A stretch of DNA of 27,127 nt from Halanaerobiales bacterium (GTDB taxonomy: Bacteria > Bacillota_F > Halanaerobiia > DY22613): positions 1 through 27,127 of the forward strand of contig JAGMES010000052.1 of NCBI GenBank assembly GCA_023128035.1, in the 5' to 3' direction. Positions 7,345 through 15,237 of this stretch are shown piece after piece (position 1 is the stretch's first letter; each line of letters starts with the position of its first letter). The translations under genes and the position numbers were made by a program. The notes under the pieces are model-generated. The model ran no database searches and had not been told where the DNA came from. It was given only the letters and a program-made list of their open reading frames with translations.

Positions 7345-7878
7345 GTGAAAAATTTTCTAACTAACTGTTCATTAAAATATCAATTTACAGATGAAGATGA
7401 ATTGATTCAATTTATTTCATTATTTGAATTGGTTAAAAGAGAAATGCCAACATCTGCAAAAGTTAACTTTAAAGAGTCTATATTTACTATTGTTGGTATT
7501 GGTGATGATGGACGTTGTTCTTTTTGCCGATATTTAAGGAAATGTTCCAAGGAAATGAATCTATTACTTGAAAAAAGTTGTCCTTATGAGAGAATTGATT
7601 CCGACTATAAAGAAAAAGTTTACATTGGAGATAGAGTATTCGACCTTCAACTTTTCGAAGATGAAAGAAAATATTTGGAGTTTTCAAAACGAGTTGCAGA
7701 GAGGAAAAATGATTTGGAAGCACATTTTTATCTGGGTTTGATTAATGAATATTTTGGTGATTATTTGAGGGCTTTAGAAGAATATTATGAGGTGTTGTGT
7801 TTGAATCCAAAAAATGAATTCTGTATTCGGCGATTCAATGACTTGAAAAAGCAGAACATATGTGCTAAAATAAAATAA
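7345..7878 (+). CDS. Hypothetical protein with four-Cys cluster and TPR-like tail
   Basis: This 177-residue protein is of a family I do not recognise. The N-terminal half contains Cys58-x2-Cys61-x5-Cys67-x11-Cys79, a spacing able to bind zinc or an iron-sulphur cluster. Residues about 124-160 (EAHFYLGLINEYFGDYLRALEEYYEVL with LNP) fit a tetratricopeptide repeat with a partial second helix pair. No signal peptide or membrane segment is present. The GTG start is preceded by GGGAGG and a run of seven T. It sits between the YbjQ-family gene and dinB in the same direction. Metal binding plus a protein-interaction repeat is all that can be said. Confidence 0.7.
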   Translation: MKNFLTNCSLKYQFTDEDELIQFISLFELVKREMPTSAKVNFKESIFTIVGIGDDGRCSFCRYLRKCSKEMNLLLEKSCPYERIDSDYKEKVYIGDRVFDLQLFEDERKYLEFSKRVAERKNDLEAHFYLGLINEYFGDYLRALEEYYEVLCLNPKNEFCIRRFNDLKKQNICAKIK

Positions 7879-7902
7879 AAAGTATGAAATAAGGGATCGC
7901 TT

Positions 7903-9150
7903 ATGAATGATAAAAAACGAGAAAAATTATTAAACTTAAAAAAAATAGAAGACTGTCATATTATCCATGTGGATATGGATGCATTCTTTGCTGCGGTTGA
8001 ACAAAGAGATAATCCTGAATTGATTGGGAAACCTGTGATTGTGGGGGGGAGCGATCCTAATTCAAGGGGAGTTGTTTCAACATGTTCTTATGAAGCACGA
8101 AAATATGGTATCCATTCTGCTATGCCTTTACGGGAAGCATATCGTCGATGTCCTGAAGGTGTTTATTTAAATGGTAGTCTTCGGAAATATAATCAGGTTT
8201 CAAAACAGATCAAAGAAATTTTTTTTCGCTTTACACCTTTAGTAGAACCTTTATCTCTTGATGAAGCTTTTTTGAATGTACAGGGTTGTGAAAGACTTTT
8301 TGGGAATTCAGTAGAGATTGGTTTAAAAATTAAAGATTTGATAGAAGAAGAGCTTAATCTGGTAGCGTCAGTGGGGGTAGCTCCAAACAAATTTTTAGCC
8401 AAGTTATCTTCAGATTTAGAAAAACCTGATGGATTTGTAGTGATAACAAAAGATAAGATCGAAGAGGTTCTCTGGCCATTGCCAGTTACTCGCCTTTGGG
8501 GTGTAGGTCAGAAAACAGCTGAATACTTGATTTCAAAGGGAATAAAAACTATAGGAATGTTAGCAAAACTAGATCCAGAAATTTTAAGGATTAATTTAGG
8601 TAAAATGGGTCCTGGTCTGTATCGTTTGGCACATGGAATTGATGATAGGAAAGTAGAACCTCATTATGGAGCTAAATCTGTTGGAAATGAGATTACTTTT
8701 AAAGAAGATACAAGTGATCTTGAATTTTTAGAAACTACCTTGCTTAAATTAGCAGAACAGGTAGGTAGAAGACTAAGGAAATCTAAGATGAAGGGGAGAA
8801 CGGTGAATATCAAACTACGTTATTCCAATTTTAAGACAATTACACGTAGTAAAACTTTATCCTCTAATACTAATTTATCTCAAACTATTTATGAGGTAGG
8901 ATTGAATTTGTTAAGGAGTACAGATTTATTTAATAAATCTTTTCGATTAGTGGGAATTAGCATTTCGAATATTGCTGGTGAGGAAAATCAGCAGATGTCT
9001 CTTTTTGAAGAAAAGGTAGATTTACATTCTGATATTCTTTCACAAATTATGGATGATTTAAAAGACCGTTTTGGAGAAGATGCTGTAACGCGTGCTAGAC
9101 TTATCGGTACAAAAGGGAAAAAGTTATGGGTACCAGAAAAAGATAATTAA
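7903..9150 (+). CDS. dinB: DNA polymerase IV (Y family)
   Basis: This 415-residue error-prone polymerase acts in translesion synthesis and mutagenesis. Catalytic acidic residues are Asp24 (HVDMDAFF) and the Asp120-Glu121 pair (SLDEAF). Phe29 is at the steric-gate position that excludes ribonucleotides. YEARKYGIHSAMP and SVGVAPNKFLAKLSSD are typical palm and fingers blocks, and LWGVGQKTAEYL is the helix-hairpin-helix of the thumb. A QMSLF sequence near residues 364-368 fits a beta-clamp binding motif. The ribosome site TAAGGGA is weak, suggesting low expression. No LexA-type box was recognised upstream. Confidence 0.95.
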   Translation: MNDKKREKLLNLKKIEDCHIIHVDMDAFFAAVEQRDNPELIGKPVIVGGSDPNSRGVVSTCSYEARKYGIHSAMPLREAYRRCPEGVYLNGSLRKYNQVSKQIKEIFFRFTPLVEPLSLDEAFLNVQGCERLFGNSVEIGLKIKDLIEEELNLVASVGVAPNKFLAKLSSDLEKPDGFVVITKDKIEEVLWPLPVTRLWGVGQKTAEYLISKGIKTIGMLAKLDPEILRINLGKMGPGLYRLAHGIDDRKVEPHYGAKSVGNEITFKEDTSDLEFLETTLLKLAEQVGRRLRKSKMKGRTVNIKLRYSNFKTITRSKTLSSNTNLSQTIYEVGLNLLRSTDLFNKSFRLVGISISNIAGEENQQMSLFEEKVDLHSDILSQIMDDLKDRFGEDAVTRARLIGTKGKKLWVPEKDN

Positions 9151-9192
9151 AAATAGTTGATCTGATTGGGTTTTGGTGTATATGTGACCATA

Positions 9193-9294
9193 ACCAGAGA
9201 TAAGCAAATAAATTGATGGTAAAAAAAGTAACTAGGAAATATTTTTAGGTTACTTATTTTTGCCATCTTTTTATTTGCTTATAACTAGCCTGGT
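9193..9294. repeat. Long imperfect inverted repeat (stable hairpin)
   Basis: The inner arms 9200-9233 and 9248-9282 pair over about 31 base pairs, with one T-T/T-T internal mismatch, one bulged A and G-U wobbles, around a 14-base loop. A short outer stem (9193-9197 with 9290-9294) extends it. It lies about 45 bases after dinB and could end that transcript or be a small mobile hairpin element. No T-run follows on the plus strand, so it is not a textbook terminator. Confidence 0.7.
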
Positions 9295-9515
9295 AGCAAA
9301 ATAAACCGCCACCTTTTCCCACTATTCTTTTAAACTGCGGGAAAAAAAGACTTTTAGGAATTTGAAAAAATTTGGTAGCCAGAATCCACCACTGAAACTC
9401 TTCATATATTCGCTTTGAGTTTCTTTATTTTTGGTCCATGTATAGAAGAAATCAACTTTCATGGAACTTTCAACCCCTTTCTGGTCATTATCTTTCTTTA
9501 TTATCATATGTGAGG
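9283..9515. other. Intergenic stretch with no firm gene
   Basis: The only reading frame of note is on the minus strand (9322-9507, 61 codons, or 46 codons from an inner ATG at 9462). It has an aromatic-rich translation of unknown kind, an imperfect ribosome site (AAAGGGG, 12 bases before the inner ATG) and no recognised promoter. I do not call it a gene. Confidence 0.4.
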
Positions 9516-9550
9516 TAATTAAAAAAGTACACTTTTTTAATTATTTTTTT
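9516..9550 (+). terminator. Intrinsic terminator upstream of the dcw operon
   Basis: A 13-bp AT-rich perfect stem (9516-9528 with 9531-9543), with a loop made by its central bases, is followed by T7 on the plus strand. It insulates the dcw operon from upstream transcription. Confidence 0.7.
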
Positions 9551-9607
9551 GTTATTAATTTCAAAAGCTAAAGGAGATTCTTAGGTTATATAGAATATAA
9601 AACTAAG

Positions 9608-9632
9608 TGGGAGAAAGTGGGGGACAGTGGGG
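9608..9632 (+). promoter_or_regulatory. MraZ operator: three TGGGN boxes at 10-bp spacing
   Basis: TGGGA (9608), TGGGG (9618) and TGGGG (9628) recur exactly every 10 bases. This is the known arrangement of MraZ-binding direct repeats in front of mraZ. A fourth TGGGA at 9650 merges with the ribosome site. AT-rich -10-like words (TATAGA 9589-9594, TATAAA 9596-9601) lie immediately upstream, so bound MraZ would cover the transcription start. No clear -35 hexamer was found. Confidence 0.8.
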
Positions 9633-9670
9633 CAATAGGATAGTGATTGTGGGAGGAGGTGGATGTAATC

Positions 9671-10102
9671 ATGTTCATGGGAGAATACCAGCACTCGATG
9701 GACGCTAAAGGCAGGTTGATTATGCCTGCAAAGTTTAGAGAGTCCTTAGGAGAAAAATTTGTGATAACTCGAGGGTTGGATAATTGTCTTTTTGTATTTC
9801 CTAATGAAGAATGGTGCATCCTAGAAGAGAAATTGAAATCCCTTCCTATGACTCGCAAAGATGCTCGTGCTTTTGTTCGTTTTTTCTTTTCCGGTGCTAC
9901 CGAATGTGAATTAGATAAATCAGGGAGAATTAATCTCCCACAGAATTTACGTGAATTTGCTAAACTTGATAAAGATATCGTCGTTCTTGGAGTTTCAAAT
10001 AGAATTGAACTTTGGAGCAAAGAGAATTGGGATCAATATATGTCTGTGACTTCAGAGTCATATGAAGAGATTGCCGAAACCATGGAAGAATTAGGAATTT
10101 AG
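9671..10102 (+). CDS. mraZ: Transcriptional regulator MraZ
   Basis: This 143-residue DNA-binding protein has two AbrB-like (SpoVT/MraZ) domains and forms ring-shaped oligomers. It represses its own operon. [22 protein letters not shown] at the start and the second-repeat [19 protein letters not shown] (about residues 79-97) are diagnostic. The length is the family norm. The ATG at 9671 follows GGGAGGAGGTGG; longer upstream frames would run into that site. It is the first gene of the dcw operon, 12 bases before rsmH, and its target boxes lie at 9608-9632. Confidence 0.95.
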   Translation: MFMGEYQHSMDAKGRLIMPAKFRESLGEKFVITRGLDNCLFVFPNEEWCILEEKLKSLPMTRKDARAFVRFFFSGATECELDKSGRINLPQNLREFAKLDKDIVVLGVSNRIELWSKENWDQYMSVTSESYEEIAETMEELGI

Positions 10103-10114
10103 GGGTGAAAATAA

Positions 10115-11050
10115 ATGGAATTAACACACACAACGGTACTTTTAGAAGAAACTGTTCAGTATTTAAATGTTAAACCTGAAGGGATTTATGTAGATGGTAC
10201 TCTTGGAGGTGGAGGGCATTCTCTTAAGATTGCTAAAGCTTTGGGTTCAGGGGGGCATTTGATAGGAATTGATCAGGATGAAGTCGCCCTTGAAATTGCA
10301 AAAAAACGATTAACACCTTATCTTGAAAAGATTACTTTGGTTAGAGATAATTTTAAAAATGTTAAAAAGGCTTTATATTATCGTGGGTTTGAGGAGATTG
10401 ATGGAATTATTTTTGATTTAGGCTTCTCATCTCTTCAGGTGGATGATTATGAACGGGGATTTAGTTATAAAAGAGACGCAGTTTTAGATATGCGTATGGA
10501 CCAACGACAAGAATTGACAGCAAGAGAGATTGTGAATTCCTGGAATGAGAGTGAGTTAACACGAATTATAAAAGAGTATGGAGAGGAAAAGTGGGCCAGC
10601 CGGATTGCTCAGTTTATTGTCAGAGAGCGGCAGCGAAAACAGATTGATACTACTCAGGATTTAGTTGATTTGATTAAAGCAGCTATTCCAGCCAGCGCCA
10701 GACGTTCTGGTCCTCATCCAGCAAAACGAACTTTTCAAGCTCTCAGGATAGCTGTAAATGATGAATTGGGAGTTTTAAAGAAAGCATTAAAGGATAGTCT
10801 TGATTTATTAAAACCAGGTGGACGAATTTGTGTAATTGCATTTCATTCTTTGGAAGATCGGATAGTTAAACAATTTTTCCGTGATCTATCTAAAGATTGC
10901 ATATGTCCAAAAGATTTTCCGATATGTGTCTGTGGTGTAAAACCGGTGTTAAAAGTGATAACTCGTAAACCAATTACACCTGGACAAGAAGAATTAGAGA
11001 AAAACTCTAGGGCGCGGAGCGCATTTTTAAGAGTTGCAGAGAAATTGTAG
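10115..11050 (+). CDS. rsmH: 16S rRNA (cytosine1402-N4)-methyltransferase RsmH
   Basis: This 311-residue SAM-dependent enzyme (old name MraW) methylates N4 of C1402 in the ribosomal P site. The SAM-binding loop is DGTLGGGGHS (27-36). Further signatures are DLGFSSLQVDDYERGFSY, SGPHPAKRTFQALRIAVNDEL and the C-terminal AFHSLEDRIVKQFF. The length is normal. The start has AGGGGTGAA upstream. It is the second gene of the dcw operon, as in most bacteria. Confidence 0.96.
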   Translation: MELTHTTVLLEETVQYLNVKPEGIYVDGTLGGGGHSLKIAKALGSGGHLIGIDQDEVALEIAKKRLTPYLEKITLVRDNFKNVKKALYYRGFEEIDGIIFDLGFSSLQVDDYERGFSYKRDAVLDMRMDQRQELTAREIVNSWNESELTRIIKEYGEEKWASRIAQFIVRERQRKQIDTTQDLVDLIKAAIPASARRSGPHPAKRTFQALRIAVNDELGVLKKALKDSLDLLKPGGRICVIAFHSLEDRIVKQFFRDLSKDCICPKDFPICVCGVKPVLKVITRKPITPGQEELEKNSRARSAFLRVAEKL

Positions 11051-11090
11051 CTTATTCCTAAAGTTCTATTAATAAGGGAGGGTGAATAGA

Positions 11091-11585
11091 TTGAAAGTGA
11101 ATAGGCATGCACATTATAAATATGATGCAAATAGATTTATTAATCGAAAGCAGGAAAATAGCATTAAGATAAAGAAACATAAAGAGAAACCTTTCGGATT
11201 AAAAGCAATTAGCACTGTTTTTTTTGTTTTTATAATTGGTTTTATTATTATTTTATATGTGAATCAATTCGCAAAAATAAGTACTACTAATTATCAGATT
11301 AAGAAATTGGAGAAAGAAATTGCGAAATTAAAGTTAGAAAATGAAAAAATTGAATTTAAAATTTCTCAGAGCCAGAATTTAAAATTAATTGATCAAAAAG
11401 CGAAAGACTTTGGTATGGTTGTACCAGATACTTCTATATATGTAACATTGAATCAGGATTCCAAAAAACAGACAGAGGCTTCTGAATCGCTTAAAGAGGA
11501 TAATAAAATTGTCCATCTTGCTAGTGAAGTTGCAGTTTGGTTTAAAAATTTGACATCTGTTGAGGCGGGAACTTTAGATGAGTAG
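11091..11585 (+). CDS. ftsL: Cell-division protein FtsL-like
   Basis: This 164-residue bitopic membrane protein expected at the septum forms a complex with FtsQ/DivIB and a DivIC-like partner to activate FtsW-PBP. It has a basic cytoplasmic N-terminus, one membrane helix at about 38-57 and a leucine/isoleucine coiled coil at about 66-95, ending in a short acidic extracytoplasmic tail. Sequence identity is low, as always in this family, so position between rsmH and the PBP gene is major evidence. I chose TTG 11091 because AAGGGAGGG (11074-11082) is placed 8 bases before it; a GTG at 11082 overlaps that site. Confidence 0.85.
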   Translation: MKVNRHAHYKYDANRFINRKQENSIKIKKHKEKPFGLKAISTVFFVFIIGFIIILYVNQFAKISTTNYQIKKLEKEIAKLKLENEKIEFKISQSQNLKLIDQKAKDFGMVVPDTSIYVTLNQDSKKQTEASESLKEDNKIVHLASEVAVWFKNLTSVEAGTLDE

Positions 11586-11616
11586 TTAGTTCTCAAATCA
11601 TTTTGGAGGGATTCTG

Positions 11617-13704
11617 ATGAGTAATTATTCGAAACTACAGATAAGGAAAAGAATCACAGCACTTTTTCTTATCGTAGTTTTTCTTATGTTATGCTTATTT
11701 ATTAGACTGATGTGGATACAGGTTGTTAATGGTGGAGAATATTATGATAAAGCTTTAAATCAACGTCTACGGGAGTTGCCGGTTAAGCCAAAAAGAGGCA
11801 CTATTTATGATCGAAATGGCAAAGAACTGGTGGTGAGCGGAACAGCGGAAACAATTGTGGCTTTTCCAGCTGAAATTAAAGATCCTATTGCTACAGCTAA
11901 AGCTTTGGCTGGTGTTTTAACAATGTCTGAAGAGGAAATTTATAATAATATAACAATAAATGCTTCGAGTAGATGGGTTCAGCGGAGAGTTGATGAAAAA
12001 ATTGCTGCAAAGATTAGAGAATTAGATCTTCCAGGTATTGGGTTTGCTACTGAAAGCAAACGCTTTTTTCCCAATGGAGAATTAGCTTCTCATATATTAG
12101 GTTTTTCAGGTGACGATGGTAAAGGGTTAGAGGGTCTTGAAAATACTCTGGATAATTATCTTAGCGGAGTTCCAGGGAGAGTTGCAGTAGAACGGGATGG
12201 TAAAAATCGTGAATTGCATGATGGGATTCGAAAATTTTATTCTCCAGTGGAGGGAAATAATGTTTATTTAACGATTGATGAAGTAATTCAATATATCGCA
12301 GAAAGAGAGTTAGATGCTGCTTTAACAAAGGTTAAAGCAAGAGGAGGATCAATTATTGTAATGAATCCTGAAACTGGAGAAGTTTTGGCTTTGGCCAATA
12401 GGCCAACTTATGATCCGAGTATAACCCCCCGTAGTCCAGATATTTCCTGGAGAAATATTGCTGTTGTAGATTTATATGAGCCTGGTTCCACTTTTAAGAT
12501 TATTACAACAGTGGCAGCTTTAGAAGAAGGTGTGGTTAATGTTAATGACCGTTTCTTCTGTAAAGGATCAATTCAGGTTGCTGGAGAGTCTATCAGTTGT
12601 TGGGAAACAGAAGGTCATGGGAGTCAGACTTTTGCAGAAGTAGTGCAGAATTCTTGTAACCCGGGATTTGTTCAAGTTGGGCAAAGACTTGGTGCTGAAC
12701 TTCTTTATAAATACGTTAAAGCTTTTGGTTTTGGTACGAAAACGAATATTTCTCTTACAGGTGAAGGTGTAGGTATAGTTAACAAACTTGAGGATATTGG
12801 TCCTGTGGAATTGGCAACCCTTTCATTTGGTCATAGTATTAGTGTTACGCCTATTCAGTTAATTACTGCCGTTAGTGCTGTTGCAAATGATGGGCTTTTA
12901 TTAGAACCACAAATAGTAAGAGAAATTCGCAATACTGAAGGGGAGTTAATCAAAGATTTTGAGATAGTCCCAGTTCGTCAGGTGATCTCTAAAGAGACTG
13001 CCGAATTGGCTCGTGAGTTACTTGCAAATGTAGTTAAAGAAGGAACTGGTAAAAATGCACAAATAGAAGGTTATACAGTTGGCGGCAAGACAGGTACTGC
13101 TCAAGCTTATGGAGGTGTTCGTTCATATGATTCTTCTTTTATTGGTTTTGTACCTGTAGATGATCCTAAATTAGCGATTTTAGTTGTTTTTTATGATGTT
13201 ACTAGCTATCCTCATTTTGGTTCTCAGACAGCTGCACCAGTCTTTCAAAAGGTAGCTAAATATGCTTTGAGATATCTCGAAATTCCTCCACAACAGTTAA
13301 CAGAGGAGGAGAAAACTAATTTTAAACTTAAAGAGGTAGAAATTCCTGACCTCAGGAATCAACCTATTGAATATGCGCGAGAAAAACTTTTAAAGATGGG
13401 GTTTATGGTGAAGGTGGAAGGAAATACTGAGCTGGTTTTCGATCAAATTCCTGTTCCTGGCGTGATTATGCCAGAGCGTAGTACAGTGATTCTTTTTGCT
13501 CAGGATGGAATTGATAATAAGGGTCGCTATAAGGTAACAGTTCCTGATTTGGAAAAAATGTCTGTAAAAGAAGCATCTAAACTCCTTGCTGAATTGGGAC
13601 TTAGAATTCAGTATTCAAATGATCAAGGAAAAATTATTAACCAAGTTCCTGTGCCTCATACCAGAGTAGAATCAGGAACAGTGATTAAGATTTTCGTAAA
13701 ATAG
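11617..13704 (+). CDS. Class B penicillin-binding protein with two PASTA domains (PBP2B/SpoVD type)
   Basis: This 695-residue septal transpeptidase is anchored by an N-terminal helix (about 14-34). A dimerisation domain follows, then the transpeptidase domain with Ser291-TFK (SxxK), Ser346-CN (SxN) and Lys491-TG (KTG). Two PASTA domains lie at about 574-630 and 640-695. The enzyme cross-links glycan strands made by the SEDS polymerase FtsW. B. subtilis has two genes here (pbpB and spoVD), while this cluster has one. Two PASTA domains favour the vegetative PBP2B type, but a sporulation role cannot be excluded. The ATG has GGAGGG upstream and lies 31 bases past ftsL. Confidence 0.93.
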   Translation: MSNYSKLQIRKRITALFLIVVFLMLCLFIRLMWIQVVNGGEYYDKALNQRLRELPVKPKRGTIYDRNGKELVVSGTAETIVAFPAEIKDPIATAKALAGVLTMSEEEIYNNITINASSRWVQRRVDEKIAAKIRELDLPGIGFATESKRFFPNGELASHILGFSGDDGKGLEGLENTLDNYLSGVPGRVAVERDGKNRELHDGIRKFYSPVEGNNVYLTIDEVIQYIAERELDAALTKVKARGGSIIVMNPETGEVLALANRPTYDPSITPRSPDISWRNIAVVDLYEPGSTFKIITTVAALEEGVVNVNDRFFCKGSIQVAGESISCWETEGHGSQTFAEVVQNSCNPGFVQVGQRLGAELLYKYVKAFGFGTKTNISLTGEGVGIVNKLEDIGPVELATLSFGHSISVTPIQLITAVSAVANDGLLLEPQIVREIRNTEGELIKDFEIVPVRQVISKETAELARELLANVVKEGTGKNAQIEGYTVGGKTGTAQAYGGVRSYDSSFIGFVPVDDPKLAILVVFYDVTSYPHFGSQTAAPVFQKVAKYALRYLEIPPQQLTEEEKTNFKLKEVEIPDLRNQPIEYAREKLLKMGFMVKVEGNTELVFDQIPVPGVIMPERSTVILFAQDGIDNKGRYKVTVPDLEKMSVKEASKLLAELGLRIQYSNDQGKIINQVPVPHTRVESGTVIKIFVK

Positions 13705-13757
13705 TATAGAAGTTATCAATCTGAAAAATAATAAGTGAGAATCGAGGGATGAATAAG

Positions 13758-15227
13758 ATGAAAAATTTAGAAATAATACTACAAAATCTTGGAGAGTATC
13801 AACTTCATAAAGCACCAACTGTGAAAGAAATTACAGGGATAACCTACGATTCTCGCCAAGTTAAACCTGGGTTTATCTTTGTAAGTATCAGAGGTTTTCA
13901 ATTAGATGGTCATGATTATATCGATCAGGCGATTAAAAATGGTGCGCAGGTGATTGTTATTGAAAAAGATGTACCTTACAATTTAAATATCACTTATATC
14001 AAAGTGGAGAATTCCAGGGAGGCATTAGGGAAACTGAGTGAAGCTTTTTATGATTTTTCCTGGCGTAAATTGAATCTGATTGGTGTTACTGGAACGAATG
14101 GAAAAACTACTACCACTTATATGATAGAATCAATTTTACGTGGTGTTCAATTAAAAACAGGTGTGATCGGTACGATTCAAAACAAAATAGATGATGAAAT
14201 TGTTTCCACCCAGAGGACTACACCGGAATCATCAGATTTACACCAATTATTTAACAGAATGGTTTTAAATTGTGTGAATCATACAGTGATGGAAGTTAGT
14301 TCTCATGCTCTTGAGCTTAAGAGGGTTATGGATCTTTCGTTTAAGGTGGGCGTGTTTACTAATATTTCTCAGGATCATTTAGATTTTCATGATACTTTAG
14401 AAAATTATAAGATAGCTAAAGGAAAACTATTTAAAAACTTATCTATTGATGGGGTGGGTGTAGTTAATCTAGATGATCTTGCAGGGGATTATATGATAGA
14501 ACAGTGTACTGGTAAAGTATTAACATATGGAATTCATCGAGAAGCAGATATTAAAGCTTTAGAGATTGAGATCAACGTAAATGGAGTTTCTTATCTTTTA
14601 GAAACGCCAATAGGTAAAATTAGAATGAATTTAAAGTTTACAGGATATTTCAATGTATACAATTCATTGGCTGCTATAGGTGTAGGTCTGGCTTTACAGA
14701 TTCCATTAGAAGTTATTAAAGAAGGTCTTGAAAGTTTGTCTGGAGTCGCAGGAAGATTTGAACAGGTAGACGCAGGTCAAAAATTTGGTGTTATTGTTGA
14801 TTTTGCACATTCTCCTGATGGAATGGAGAATGTGTTAAAGACAGTTCAGGAATTTGAAAATGGAAGAAAAATTGTTGTTTTTGGATGTGGTGGAGATCGA
14901 GATAGAACCAAACGTCCTATAATGGGTAAAATTGCTGCTAAATATAGTGATTTAATAATTGTTACATCTGATAATTCTCGAACTGAAGATCCGCTTCAAA
15001 TTCTGAAAGATGTAGAAGAGGGTTTCAAAGAATTCGAAGGACCAGTTGAATATCACTTGATTGCAGAACGACGTGTTGCAATCTTTCACGCGGTTCGAGA
15101 AGCTGAGCCTGGTGATTTAGTAATTATTTTAGGCAAAGGTCATGAAACATATCAGATATGTAATGGTTATACTATCCCGTTTGATGATCGAGAAGTTGTC
15201 AAAGAGGCTATATTGGCCAATTTATAG
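13758..15227 (+). CDS. murE: UDP-MurNAc-tripeptide synthetase MurE
   Basis: This 489-residue Mur ligase adds the third amino acid to UDP-MurNAc-L-Ala-D-Glu. The ATP loop is GTNGKTT (about 112-118), and the carbamylated Lys is in IAKGKLF (about Lys223). The substrate-specificity motif reads DNSR-TEDP (about 405-408); its Arg is the hallmark of meso-diaminopimelate enzymes, although the usual Pro is Ser. GAGGG lies directly against ATG 13749 but 9 bases before ATG 13758, so I chose the latter. It ends with TAG overlapping the ribosome site of murF. Confidence 0.95.
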   Translation: MKNLEIILQNLGEYQLHKAPTVKEITGITYDSRQVKPGFIFVSIRGFQLDGHDYIDQAIKNGAQVIVIEKDVPYNLNITYIKVENSREALGKLSEAFYDFSWRKLNLIGVTGTNGKTTTTYMIESILRGVQLKTGVIGTIQNKIDDEIVSTQRTTPESSDLHQLFNRMVLNCVNHTVMEVSSHALELKRVMDLSFKVGVFTNISQDHLDFHDTLENYKIAKGKLFKNLSIDGVGVVNLDDLAGDYMIEQCTGKVLTYGIHREADIKALEIEINVNGVSYLLETPIGKIRMNLKFTGYFNVYNSLAAIGVGLALQIPLEVIKEGLESLSGVAGRFEQVDAGQKFGVIVDFAHSPDGMENVLKTVQEFENGRKIVVFGCGGDRDRTKRPIMGKIAAKYSDLIIVTSDNSRTEDPLQILKDVEEGFKEFEGPVEYHLIAERRVAIFHAVREAEPGDLVIILGKGHETYQICNGYTIPFDDREVVKEAILANL

Positions 15228-15237
15228 GAGGCGTGTT

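Noticed and set aside
9586..10020. Open frame of 144 codons on the minus strand across mraZ
   Set aside because: It is a shadow of mraZ, covers the MraZ operator and ribosome site, and has no recognisable product.
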